Origin: Perilla frutescens
Taxonomy: Eukaryota > Streptophyta > Magnoliopsida > Lamiales > Lamiaceae
Reading direction: 5' to 3'
NCBI GenBank assembly: GCA_026008535.1
Contig: BRKX01000002.1
Span: forward strand, 2,068,501-2,132,500
DNA length: 64,000 bases
Shown here: positions 1-9,909 of the stretch, piece after piece
How positions within the stretch are numbered: the first letter of the stretch is position 1
Layout of the letters: every line of letters starts with the position of its first letter
The notes under the pieces: model-generated
Told to the model about the DNA's origin: nothing
Databases searched by the model: none
What the model saw: the letters and a program-made list of their open reading frames with translations, nothing else
Program-made: the position numbers and the translations under genes

Positions 1-260
1 GAATCATGACCTCTCATCATGAAACCTGATAATATTAAGAATCATGACCTATTATCATGAAACCTGGTAATAGAATCATGATCTCTTATCATGAAACCTG
101 GTAATAGAATCATGATATCTCATCATGAAACCTGAAAATAGCTTTTGAATCATGATCTCTGGCCATGAAACCTGGATAGAACGAATCACGATTTTTTTTT
201 ATCATGAAACCTAAAAATAACTTTAATAAATGAATCACAATATCTGACTGTGAAACCTGA
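1..260 (-). repeat. Leader hairpin-repeat array, partial first copy
   Basis: Last seven units of the 13-unit array described for 4462-4987; the remaining units lie outside the left edge. Each unit starts GAATCA and carries a TGAAACCT-like box after a small inverted repeat. Confidence 0.7.
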
Positions 261-439
261 AAAAATATTTAACGTGACAAACTGCACTTTCACGTGCGTC
301 AATTTTAAAATACATGTGTACCTTTTTGTTGAGAGAGGCGTAGATGACGTGCTGAGGGCTGCTGAACAAATAGTGGAAAAGAATAGATATAATTTTGAAT
401 TCAAAGAATAATGCTGCAGGTCTACAGAGTTGCAAACCT

Positions 440-451
440 GCTCTGATACCA
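440..451 (-). other. Primer binding site (initiator tRNA-Met type), unit 1
   Basis: The - strand reads TGGTATCAGAGC three bases inside the LTR end, the standard plant primer site complementary to the 3' end of initiator tRNA-Met. This fixes the transcription direction of the array as the - strand. Confidence 0.85.
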
Positions 452-454
452 ATC

Positions 455-2946
455 TGTAACGCCCCGATCCCGGGAGAATTAATGACAAGGGACCGGTGCG
501 TTACTGGGGGAAGGGGGAAGGGGTTGTGGCACAAAAATAATCAAAGAAATAGGGTTAGTGCCCCCAAACACTTGGGCAGCATAACCTCTGTAACTGTAAT
601 ACAACCACGCACTAAGGTGTTTAGGAAGAACCTGAGTAAAATACCAATCATCAAAGGGAACTTATCCCGCCAACAATTATAACGAAACATTATAGCAAAA
701 TGCTGAAATCATAACATGCTTCACACAATTGAAAACAAGCTGCATCAGAGTGAACGGAACAAGCGCGGAGCACAATTCAAGTAAAATTGTTTGCAAGCAC
801 TTAATTGATTTAGAGTATCTAAGATTTCTGAACAACACAAAAAAACAAACATATAACAAAAAGACAGCCCTTGCCTCAGCTCCATCATCTTCCAGCCTGC
901 CTCTCAACCTGAAAATGTTTTAGAAAAGATTTGGGCTGAGTACTAGCGTACCCAGTGGGAAAATTTTGATAAACAGTTCACAATCATTTTATAAATATGA
1001 ATATTGTATCCACATAAGTATAACAATGGAAAGGTTTGAAAATTAAAAAAAACATTCCATGTATACAAAGCTACTTTTAACCTTACACGCTCTGTCTCAA
1101 CTGTCCCTTCCTACAGTGTCTTAACTTATATACACGTCCTCCAGCCCAGCTGTCTAATAAAGGATAGTGTATACGGTCCCATAGCTTAAAGGATCCGAAC
1201 TCGAGTCTAGTTAAGCACTCAATATTTTTGTAGGATACTGGCGAACGCGAACAGTGAGCTAAATAATTTTGATACAGATATTCATGCTTCACAATTGAAA
1301 AACAGTTGAGCTTATTAGCTGAACATAATTTGAGAAAAATATAACCCACCTGGATGACGAGCACATGGCGGCACAATAACTTTGAAAATAGTTTCATTAA
1401 TCCTAGCAGGCTCTGCAGATCCTACAAGGGTCGATATTCGACTCAGAATAATCTCTATATTTTCAGGAATTAATCTACTGTAATTCGAGCTATTATTTAA
1501 TTATATTCTCTTCAGAAATAGATTGCGCGACTCTAGAGACCTCGAATAATTCCGACAAAGAAGGAAATAAATTCCAAAATATTATTCTTGATTTATTGGG
1601 ACCAACCGATTTGACAGAGGTCTCTTTTCAAAACGTCCCATTTTAATCGATTTTTATCAGATTTGTGCCACGGCACTTTTTAACTGTTCAAAAATTACAA
1701 AAATATTCAAGGACCCTCCTATATATGCCAAGACTATAGTTTGCGAGTTTTAGAATTTTTCGATAACACATATTTCCGGTACAAAAATAACTGTATAAAT
1801 TAAATAATCGAGATTTTTCAAAACTCGTCCAAAAATTACGAAATTCGACGGGCACATAGGAAATATTATTTCGAGCAACTTTAGTAAATAAACTTTTTCG
1901 ATTTGAGGGCCCGAAAGGGCCTGAATTCGAGAATTAAAGCAGCAATTCGGCAACGTTTGTATTTTCTGTTTTCCGGTGATTTCGCCGGTTTCTGGCCGTC
2001 GGACGGGAACGAGATCAAAAGACGAAACGTAGAACACATAAAGATACACGACATATTAAAATTTGGGCTAAAAAGGACGAGAAATGGACCGATACGATAG
2101 CCGCGCGACGTGGCTGCGCTATCTTCATTTTCCGGCGACTGGTGCAGCTCCGGCGACGTCTCCGGCGGCGGCACGGCGGTGGGAAGGTGGCGGCAGGTCG
2201 GTGGGGATACGGTGGCAGCAGCTGCAGCCTGCAGTCCTCTCCCTCGGTCCTCTATTCTCTCTCCCATCTCTCTCCCACTCACTCTAATCTCTCTCACTCT
2301 CGCTCTCTCTTATCTCTCTTTCTTTTTTTTTTTTTTTTTATTTTGTTTGATTTATACGGCAATTGCCGACTTAGGGGGGGGGGGGGAAATGGTTAAAAGT
2401 TGGGGGAGGGTGATAGGGATTAACCGGGGGGGGGGGGTTATTTAGATATTTTTAGGATTTTAAAATATAATATTTTGGATATAAATACTTTTAGACTCGA
2501 TTTAAAAATTACTTTATTTTACCGGAAGTTTAATTGATCTCGCATTATAAATTTAAAAATACCGGAAGGTTTATTGGGTTATTTTCTATTAAATCAATTC
2601 AAAATAGTATGCCGAAAATATCATTTAATAATAAAACAAGAAAAGATTCCTTTTTAAATTAAATAAAAATTACTATTTATTTTACCAAAAATATTGTCGG
2701 GAGTTCATTTGACCTCTAATTAAAATTTTAAAAGTATCATTGAAATTCTGGGGTCGTTCTATTTTCACAAAAATCATTATTGACCACGCATAAAAAATAT
2801 TCCAACTCATTTTTTTTAATCTTAAATAGTACCTAAAGTCGCGTTTTTTATCTATTTTACTTAATCTTAGCTCCAATAAATTTCTATAGTCTTCTAAATA
2901 AATTTAGAAAATTTTTAACTATAATTCAAAAATACGGGGTGTTACA
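455..2946 (-). repeat. LTR copy 1 of gypsy array
   Basis: Begins TGTAACGCCCCG and ends CGGGGTGTTACA on the + strand, so the two ends are imperfect inverted repeats of the TG...CA type. It lies between a polypurine tract and a primer site on the - strand. Inside are a GC-rich stretch around 2100-2220, a CT-rich microsatellite (2235-2320), a T homopolymer and two G homopolymers (around 2375 and 2425) whose lengths vary between copies. Short open frames in it look incidental. Confidence 0.85.
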
Positions 2947-2959
2947 TCCTACCCTCCTT
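2947..2959 (-). other. Polypurine tract before LTR copy 1
   Basis: The - strand reads AAGGAGGGTAGGA immediately before the LTR's TGTAAC, preceded by a run of T; this is the expected plus-strand priming site. An identical tract lies at 7675-7687 before LTR copy 2. Confidence 0.75.
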
Positions 2960-3137
2960 AAAAAAAAATTTCGTCCCGAAATTTACTAATCTTGAAATGG
3001 AGTGTCGGGACAATTCTTGAGCAATTCTGAACGTTGCTTCTTCTTATCCATGGCAGTTTCGTGGTACCTTCGTTAAGCTGATCACTTTATTCTTCAGACC
3101 TGGAGCCTTTCGTCGTACTCTAAATCGTTATTTAGCA

Positions 3138-3350
3138 TCATATCTTCTTTTTATGGTCACGTGGTTTAGGATCAAACACGTACTTCTTCAACATCAAGAC
3201 GTGGAACACATAATTGAGGTTGCATGAGAAGGCCATCATATACGCTACTTCATTAATCCTAGCAAAAGACTGTTTATCTCGAGTCGTAAATCTTACTAAG
3301 ACGTATACTTTGTCTTGGTCTACTTTAATTTGATGCGCATAACTCTTCAT
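3138..3350 (-). pseudogene. Integrase C-terminal remnant, unit 1
   Basis: Seventy residues that include INEVAYMMAF and NYVFHVLMLKKYVFDP, which resemble the conserved VAYRL...HNVFHVSMLRKYVPDP box near the integrase C-terminus of plant Ty3/gypsy elements. It follows the gag remnant by about 20 bp in transcription order, so everything from protease to the integrase core has been deleted between them. Confidence 0.65.
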
Positions 3351-3372
3351 ACGTTCTTCTTTGTAGCTTTCT

Positions 3373-4053
3373 TCAAATTTTCTTTAACATCATCCTTTGA
3401 GTCGAGAAAAGAGATAGAAAATAGATATCGATCCACTTGAATCGAAGCATATTATCTTGATCATCGTATACGTCACCCACAAGTTGCTTCTCTTCAAAGT
3501 CTAATTTAACATCCCTAGCAATTCTATCGATCCTCAAGGTCTTTCTAGTAGGGATTCTAACATCGAGGCTAAATTTTCCACCTATTTCTAGTCCAGTAAC
3601 TACTTCGTGAGCTTTCTTAACTATTTGACCGTAATCAGTGATCCGTTGAGCTTCGAGAATTCCACGCATCTCTGGTCAAAAGCCTCTCATAAACTATTCG
3701 GTCTTCTGGTCTTCAGTGTCGATTACGCATGCTACATATTGTGAAAGTTGATTAAACTTTCACTCGTACTCTCTCACGAACAAATTTCCTTATCTCAGCT
3801 CCATGAATTCGGTTTGTTTTTGGATGAAAAAAAAACACGAGAGAAGTACTTATCTATAATGATCTCTTTAAACTTGTCCCAAGTTAATCCTTGATGCTCT
3901 TCTCCGGTCATGCCATTCTTTAGAAATGAGAGGTTCACTGCTACCATTGAATCTAGGTGGAGTGTAGCGACGAAATTGCTCAATCTCCTGACTAATGGTT
4001 GGCAGAGCAGGTGCATTGGGCGCTGCATTTTGTTGATTCATCGCACTCTGCAT
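3373..4053 (-). pseudogene. gag: Ty3/gypsy gag remnant, unit 1
   Basis: On the - strand the translation, read across frames, recalls plant chromovirus-type Gag: a PPRFNGSSEP-like box, then LTWDKFKEIIIDKYF, then QTEFMELR and a KAHEV-like segment. Compared with the usual Gag the stretch between the first two boxes is far too short, so an internal deletion is likely. At least three in-frame stops interrupt the later part (around 3680-3800), and two frames are needed at the start. No zinc knuckle or protease follows. The coding potential is lost; assignment to Ty3/gypsy is by motif recognition only. Confidence 0.7.
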
Positions 4054-4461
4054 TTGGATGTTGGACGAATCCCTAAAGTGTTCTAATTAGATCTGACATG
4101 AAGTTATTTCTTTTCACATTCAACGCTTGATCGGCCTCATCCCATATCTCACGTGAAGCGCGTGGGTAATTGAAGAAGTATATACTGCTAGGTTCAAGTT
4201 AACTGATAAATATCTAAATACCTTGAATCTAAATAAGGAAACAACTATGGGGAAGCTTCTACGTTCTTCTAAATTTCGAGGACTAAGTAATTTATTTGTC
4301 AATCATCATGCATTTCAAAATAATATAACTTCTTTGCATAAATCATTTCTTGACATCTCTCATTCTCATCACTTAAGGTAATTCTAACCTCTTTCGATTA
4401 TTTCCATCTTTTGGTCAAAACCAAAATCTAGATGTCTCGACATCTTTGAATAACTTTAGAC

Positions 4462-4987
4462 GAATCATGAACCCTCATCGTGAAACCTTAATATAAGTTT
4501 GAATCACAATACTTTATAGTGAAACTTGGAGATAACTCTCTTGTAAATGAATCACAACCTCTTGTTGTGAAACCTGGAAATAATTCTTAACCAAATGATG
4601 AATCATGAAATATAATCATGAAACCTGTAAAATATTTTCAAAATTATTCACGATAACGGATAATGAAAGTTGAAAATATTTTCAATGAACGAATCATGAT
4701 ATCAAATCGTGAAACCTTAAAATATATGAATCATGACCTCTCATCATGAAACCTGATAATATTAAGAATCATGACCTATTATCATGAAACCTGGTAATAG
4801 AATCATGATCTCTTATCATGAAACCTGGTAATAGAATCATGATATCTCATCATGAAACCTGAAAATAGCTTTTGAATCATGATCTCTGGCCATGAAACCT
4901 GGATAGAACGAATCACGATTTTTTTTTATCATGAAACCTAAAAATAACTTTAATAAATGAATCACAATATCTGACTGTGAAACCTGA
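4462..4987 (-). repeat. Array of 13 small hairpin repeats in the gypsy leader
   Basis: Thirteen degenerate units of about 34-50 bp start at 4462, 4501, 4549, 4600, 4645, 4691, 4728, 4766, 4800, 4834, 4874, 4910 and 4959. On the + strand each is GAATCAYRA, 5-11 spacer bases, TYRTGAAACCT, then an A/T-rich linker. The two arms can pair; some units use TCATGA/TCATGA, others TCACAA/TTGTGA. The array lies between primer site and gag on the transcribed (-) strand, that is in the RNA leader. I know of no described family with this exact array; a role in RNA packaging or dimerisation is only a guess. Confidence 0.7.
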
Positions 4988-5166
4988 AAAAATATTTAAC
5001 GTGACAAACTGCACTTTCACGTGCGTCAATTTTAAAATACATGTGTACCTTTTTGTTGAGAGAGGCGTAGATGACGTGCTGAGGGCTGCTGAACAAATAG
5101 TGGAAAAGAATAGATATAATTTTGAATTCAAAGAATAATGCTGCAGGTCTACAGAGTTGCAAACCT

Positions 5167-5178
5167 GCTCTGATACCA
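5167..5178 (-). other. Primer binding site, unit 2
   Basis: Same TGGTATCAGAGC on the - strand, three bases from LTR copy 2. Confidence 0.85.
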
Positions 5179-5181
5179 ATC

Positions 5182-7674
5182 TGTAACGCCCCGATCCCGG
5201 GAGAATTAATGACAAGGGACCGGTGCGTTATTGGGGGAAGGGGGAAGGGGTTGTGGCACAAAAATAATCAAAGAAATAGGGTTAGTGCCCCCAAACACTT
5301 GGGCAGCATAACCTCTGTAACTGTAATACAACCACGCACTAAGGTGTTTAGGAAGAACCTGAGTAAAATACCAATCATCAAAGGGAACTTATCCCGCCAA
5401 CAATTATAACGAAACATTATAGCAAAATGCTGAAATCATAACATGCTTCACACAATTGAAAACAAGCTGCATCAGAGTGAACGGAACAAGCGCGGAGCAC
5501 AATTCAAGTAAAATTGTTTGCAAGCACTTAATTGATTTAGAGTATCTAAGATTTCTGAACAACACAAAAAAACAAACATATAACAAAAAGACAGCCCTTG
5601 CCTCAGCTCCATCATCTTCCAGCCTGCCTCTCAACCTGAAAATGTTTTAGAAAAGATTTGGGCTGAGTACTAGCGTACCCAGTGGGAAAATTTTGATAAA
5701 CAGTTCACAATCATTTTATAAATATGAATATTGTATCCACATAAGTATAACAATGGAAAGGTTTGAAAATTAAAAAAAACATTCCATGTATACAAAGCTA
5801 CTTTTAACCTTACACGCTCTGTCTCAACTGTCCCTTCCTACAGTGTCTTAACTTATATACACGTCCTCCAGCCCAGCTGTCTAATAAAGGATAGTGTATA
5901 CGGTCCCATAGCTTAAAGGATCCGAACTCGAGTCTAGTTAAGCACTCAATATTTTTGTAGGATACTGGCGAACGCGAACAGTGAGCTAAATAATTTTGAT
6001 ACAGATATTCATGCTTCACAATTGAAAAACAGTTGAGCTTATTAGCTGAACATAATTTGAGAAAAATATAACCCACCTGGATGACGAGCACATGGCGGCA
6101 CAATAACTTTGAAAATAGTTTCATTAATCCTAGCAGGCTCTGCAGATCCTACAAGGGTCGATATTCGACTCAGAATAATCTCTATATTTTCAGGAATTAA
6201 TCTACTGTAATTCGAGCTATTATTTAATTATATTCTCTTCAGAAATAGATTGCGCGACTCTAGAGACCTCGAATAATTCCGACAAAGAAGGAAATAAATT
6301 CCAAAATATTATTCTTGATTTATTGGGACCAACCGATTTGACAGAGGTCTCTTTTCAAAACGTCCCATTTTAATCGATTTTTATCAGATTTGTGCCACGG
6401 CACTTTTTAACTGTTCAAAAATTACAAAAATATTCAAGGACCCTCCTATATATGCCAAGACTATAGTTTGCGAGTTTTAGAATTTTTCGATAACACATAT
6501 TTCCGGTACAAAAATAACTGTATAAATTAAATAATCGAGATTTTTCAAAACTCGTCCAAAAATTACGAAATTCGACGGGCACATAGGAAATATTATTTCG
6601 AGCAACTTTAGTAAATAAACTTTTTCGATTTGAGGGCCCGAAAGGGCCTGAATTCGAGAATTAAAGCAGCAATTCGGCAACGTTTGTATTTTCTGTTTTC
6701 CGGTGATTTCGCCGGTTTCTGGCCGTCGGACGGGAACGAGATCAAAAGACGAAACGTAGAACACATAAAGATACACGACATATTAAAATTTGGGCTAAAA
6801 AGGACGAGAAATGGACCGATACGATAGCCGCGCGACGTGGCTGCGCTATCTTCATTTTCCGGCGACTGGTGCAGCTCCGGCGACGTCTCCGGCGGCGGCA
6901 CGGCGGTGGGAAGGTGGCGGCAGGTCGGTGGGGATACGGTGGCAGCAGCTGCAGCCTGCAGTCCTCTCCCTCGGTCCTCTATTCTCTCTCCCATCTCTCT
7001 CCCACTCACTCTAATCTCTCTCACTCTCGCTCTCTCTTATCTCTCTTTCTTTTTTTTTTTTTTTTTATTTTGTTTGATTTATACGGCAATTGCCGACTTA
7101 GGGGGGGGGGGGAAATGGTTAAAAGTTGGGGGAGGGTGATAGGGATTAACCGGGGGGGGGGGGGGTTATTTAGATATTTTTAGGATTTTAAAATATAATA
7201 TTTTGGATATAAATACTTTTAGACTCGATTTAAAAATTACTTTATTTTACCGGAAGTTTAATTGATCTCGCATTATAAATTTAAAAATACCGGAAGGTTT
7301 ATTGGGTTATTTTCTATTAAATCAATTCAAAATAGTATGCCGAAAATATCATTTAATAATAAAACAAGAAAAGATTCCTTTTTAAATTAAATAAAAATTA
7401 CTATTTATTTTACCAAAAATATTGTCGGGAGTTCATTTGACCTCTAATTAAAATTTTAAAAGTATCATTGAAATTCTGGGGTCGTTCTATTTTCACAAAA
7501 ATCATTATTGACCACGCATAAAAAATATTCCAACTCATTTTTTTTAATCTTAAATAGTACCTAAAGTCGCGTTTTTTATCTATTTTACTTAATCTTAGCT
7601 CCAATAAATTTCTATAGTCTTCTAAATAAATTTAGAAAATTTTTAACTATAATTCAAAAATACGGGGTGTTACA
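5182..7674 (-). repeat. LTR copy 2 of gypsy array
   Basis: Same boundaries and content as the first LTR. It is shared by two adjacent internal regions, serving as 3' LTR of the unit to its right and 5' LTR of the unit to its left (reading on the - strand). One base difference near 5231 (T where the other copies have C) and different G-run lengths distinguish it. Confidence 0.85.
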
Positions 7675-7687
7675 TCCTACCCTCCTT
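7675..7687 (-). other. Polypurine tract before LTR copy 2
   Basis: Same purine tract as at 2947-2959, in the second unit. Confidence 0.75.
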
Positions 7688-7865
7688 AAAAAAAAATTTC
7701 GTCCCGAAATTTACTAATCTTGAAATGGAGTGTCGGGACAATTCTTGAGCAATTCTGAACGTTGCTTCTTCTTATCCATGGCAGTTTCGTGGTACCTTCG
7801 TTAAGCTGATCACTTTATTCTTCAGACCTGGAGCCTTTCGTCGTACTCTAAATCGTTATTTAGCA

Positions 7866-8078
7866 TCATATCTTCTTTTTATGGTCACGTGGTTTAGGAT
7901 CAAACACGTACTTCTTCAACATCAAGACGTGGAACACATAATTGAGGTTGCATGAGAAGGCCATCATATACGCTACTTCATTAATCCTAGCAAAAGACTG
8001 TTTATCTCGAGTCGTAATTCTTACTAAGACGTATACTTTGTCTTGGTCTACTTTAATTTGATGCGCATAACTCTTCAT
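7866..8078 (-). pseudogene. Integrase C-terminal remnant, unit 2
   Basis: Same scrap as 3138-3350. One base differs near 8016, giving isoleucine where unit 1 has phenylalanine. It sits between gag remnant and polypurine tract of the second unit. Confidence 0.65.
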
Positions 8079-8100
8079 ACGTTCTTCTTTGTAGCTTTCT

Positions 8101-8781
8101 TCAAATTTTCTTTAACATCATCCTTTGAGTCGAGAAAAGAGATAGAAAATAGATATCGATCCACTTGAATCGAAGCATATTATCTTGATCATCGTATACG
8201 TCACCCACAAGTTGCTTCTCTTCAAAGTCTAATTTAACATCCCTAGCAATTCTATCGATCCTCAAGGTCTTTCTAGTAGGGATTCTAACATCGAGGCTAA
8301 ATTTTCCACCTATTTCTAGTCCAGTAACTACTTCGTGAGCTTTCTTAACTATTTGACCGTAATCAGTGATCCGTTGAGCTTCGAGAATTCCACGCATCTC
8401 TGGTCAAAAGCCTCTCATAAACTATTCGGTCTTCTGGTCTTCAGTGTCGATTACGCATGCTACATATTGTGAAAGTTGATTAAACTTTCACTCGTACTCT
8501 CTCACGAACAAATTTCCTTATCTCAGCTCCATGAATTCGGTTTGTTTTTGGATGAAAAAAAAACACGAGAGAAGTACTTATCTATAATGATCTCTTTAAA
8601 CTTGTCCCAAGTTAATCCTTGATGCTCTTCTCCGGTCATGCCATTCTTTAGAAATGAGAGGTTCACTGCTACCATTGAATCTAGGTGGAGTGTAGCGACG
8701 AAATTGCTCAATCTCCTGACTAATGGTTGGCAGAGCAGGTGCATTGGGCGCTGCATTTTGTTGATTCATCGCACTCTGCAT
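8101..8781 (-). pseudogene. gag: Ty3/gypsy gag remnant, unit 2
   Basis: The same broken gag as in the first unit with the same stops and frame changes, so the damage predates the tandem amplification. It lies between the hairpin leader (higher coordinates) and the integrase scrap (lower coordinates). Confidence 0.7.
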
Positions 8782-9189
8782 TTGGATGTTGGACGAATCC
8801 CTAAAGTGTTCTAATTAGATCTGACATGAAGTTATTTCTTTTCACATTCAACGCTTGATCGGCCTCATCCCATATCTCACGTGAAGCGCGTGGGTAATTG
8901 AAGAAGTATATACTGCTAGGTTCAAGTTAACTGATAAATATCTAAATACCTTGAATCTAAATAAGGAAACAACTATGGGGAAGCTTCTACGTTCTTCTAA
9001 ATTTCGAGGACTAAGTAATTTATTTGTCAATCATCATGCATTTCAAAATAATATAACTTCTTTGCATAAATCATTTCTTGACATCTCTCATTCTCATCAC
9101 TTAAGGTAATTCTAACCTCTTTCGATTATTTCCATCTTTTGGTCAAAACCAAAATCTAGATGTCTCGACATCTTTGAATAACTTTAGAC

Positions 9190-9715
9190 GAATCATGAAC
9201 CCTCATCGTGAAACCTTAATATAAGTTTGAATCACAATACTTTATAGTGAAACTTGGAGATAACTCTCTTGTAAATGAATCACAACCTCTTGTTGTGAAA
9301 CCTGGAAATAATTCTTAACCAAATGATGAATCATGAAATATAATCATGAAACCTGTAAAATATTTTCAAAATTATTCACGATAACGGATAATGAAAGTTG
9401 AAAATATTTTCAATGAACGAATCATGATATCAAATCGTGAAACCTTAAAATATATGAATCATGACCTCTCATCATGAAACCTGATAATATTAAGAATCAT
9501 GACCTATTATCATGAAACCTGGTAATAGAATCATGATCTCTTATCATGAAACCTGGTAATAGAATCATGATATCTCATCATGAAACCTGAAAATAGCTTT
9601 TGAATCATGATCTCTGGCCATGAAACCTGGATAGAACGAATCACGATTTTTTTTTATCATGAAACCTAAAAATAACTTTAATAAATGAATCACAATATCT
9701 GACTGTGAAACCTGA
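9190..9715 (-). repeat. Leader hairpin-repeat array, third copy
   Basis: Same 13-unit array as at 4462-4987, shifted by 4,728 bp, in the leader of the outermost unit. Confidence 0.7.
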
Positions 9716-9894
9716 AAAAATATTTAACGTGACAAACTGCACTTTCACGTGCGTCAATTTTAAAATACATGTGTACCTTTTTGTTGAGAGAGGCGTAGAT
9801 GACGTGCTGAGGGCTGCTGAACAAATAGTGGAAAAGAATAGATATAATTTTGAATTCAAAGAATAATGCTGCAGGTCTACAGAGTTGCAAACCT

Positions 9895-9906
9895 GCTCTG
9901 ATACCA
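9895..9906 (-). other. Primer binding site, unit 3
   Basis: Same TGGTATCAGAGC on the - strand, three bases from LTR copy 3. Confidence 0.85.
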
Positions 9907-9909
9907 ATC

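Noticed and set aside
440..451. A tRNA-Met gene near the LTR ends
   Set aside because: Only the 12-base 3' complement of the tRNA is present; no cloverleaf around it. It is a primer binding site.
186..2445. Numerous open frames of 60-140 codons in each gypsy unit (for example 1881-2297 on the - strand, alanine/proline-rich)
   Set aside because: They lie in the LTR or leader, overlap on both strands, have biased low-complexity composition and no known domain; treated as chance frames.
4462..4987. Regular repeat spacing suggestive of a CRISPR array
   Set aside because: Plant nuclear context, degenerate repeats, linkers of varying length that are not unique spacers, and position within a retrotransposon leader.
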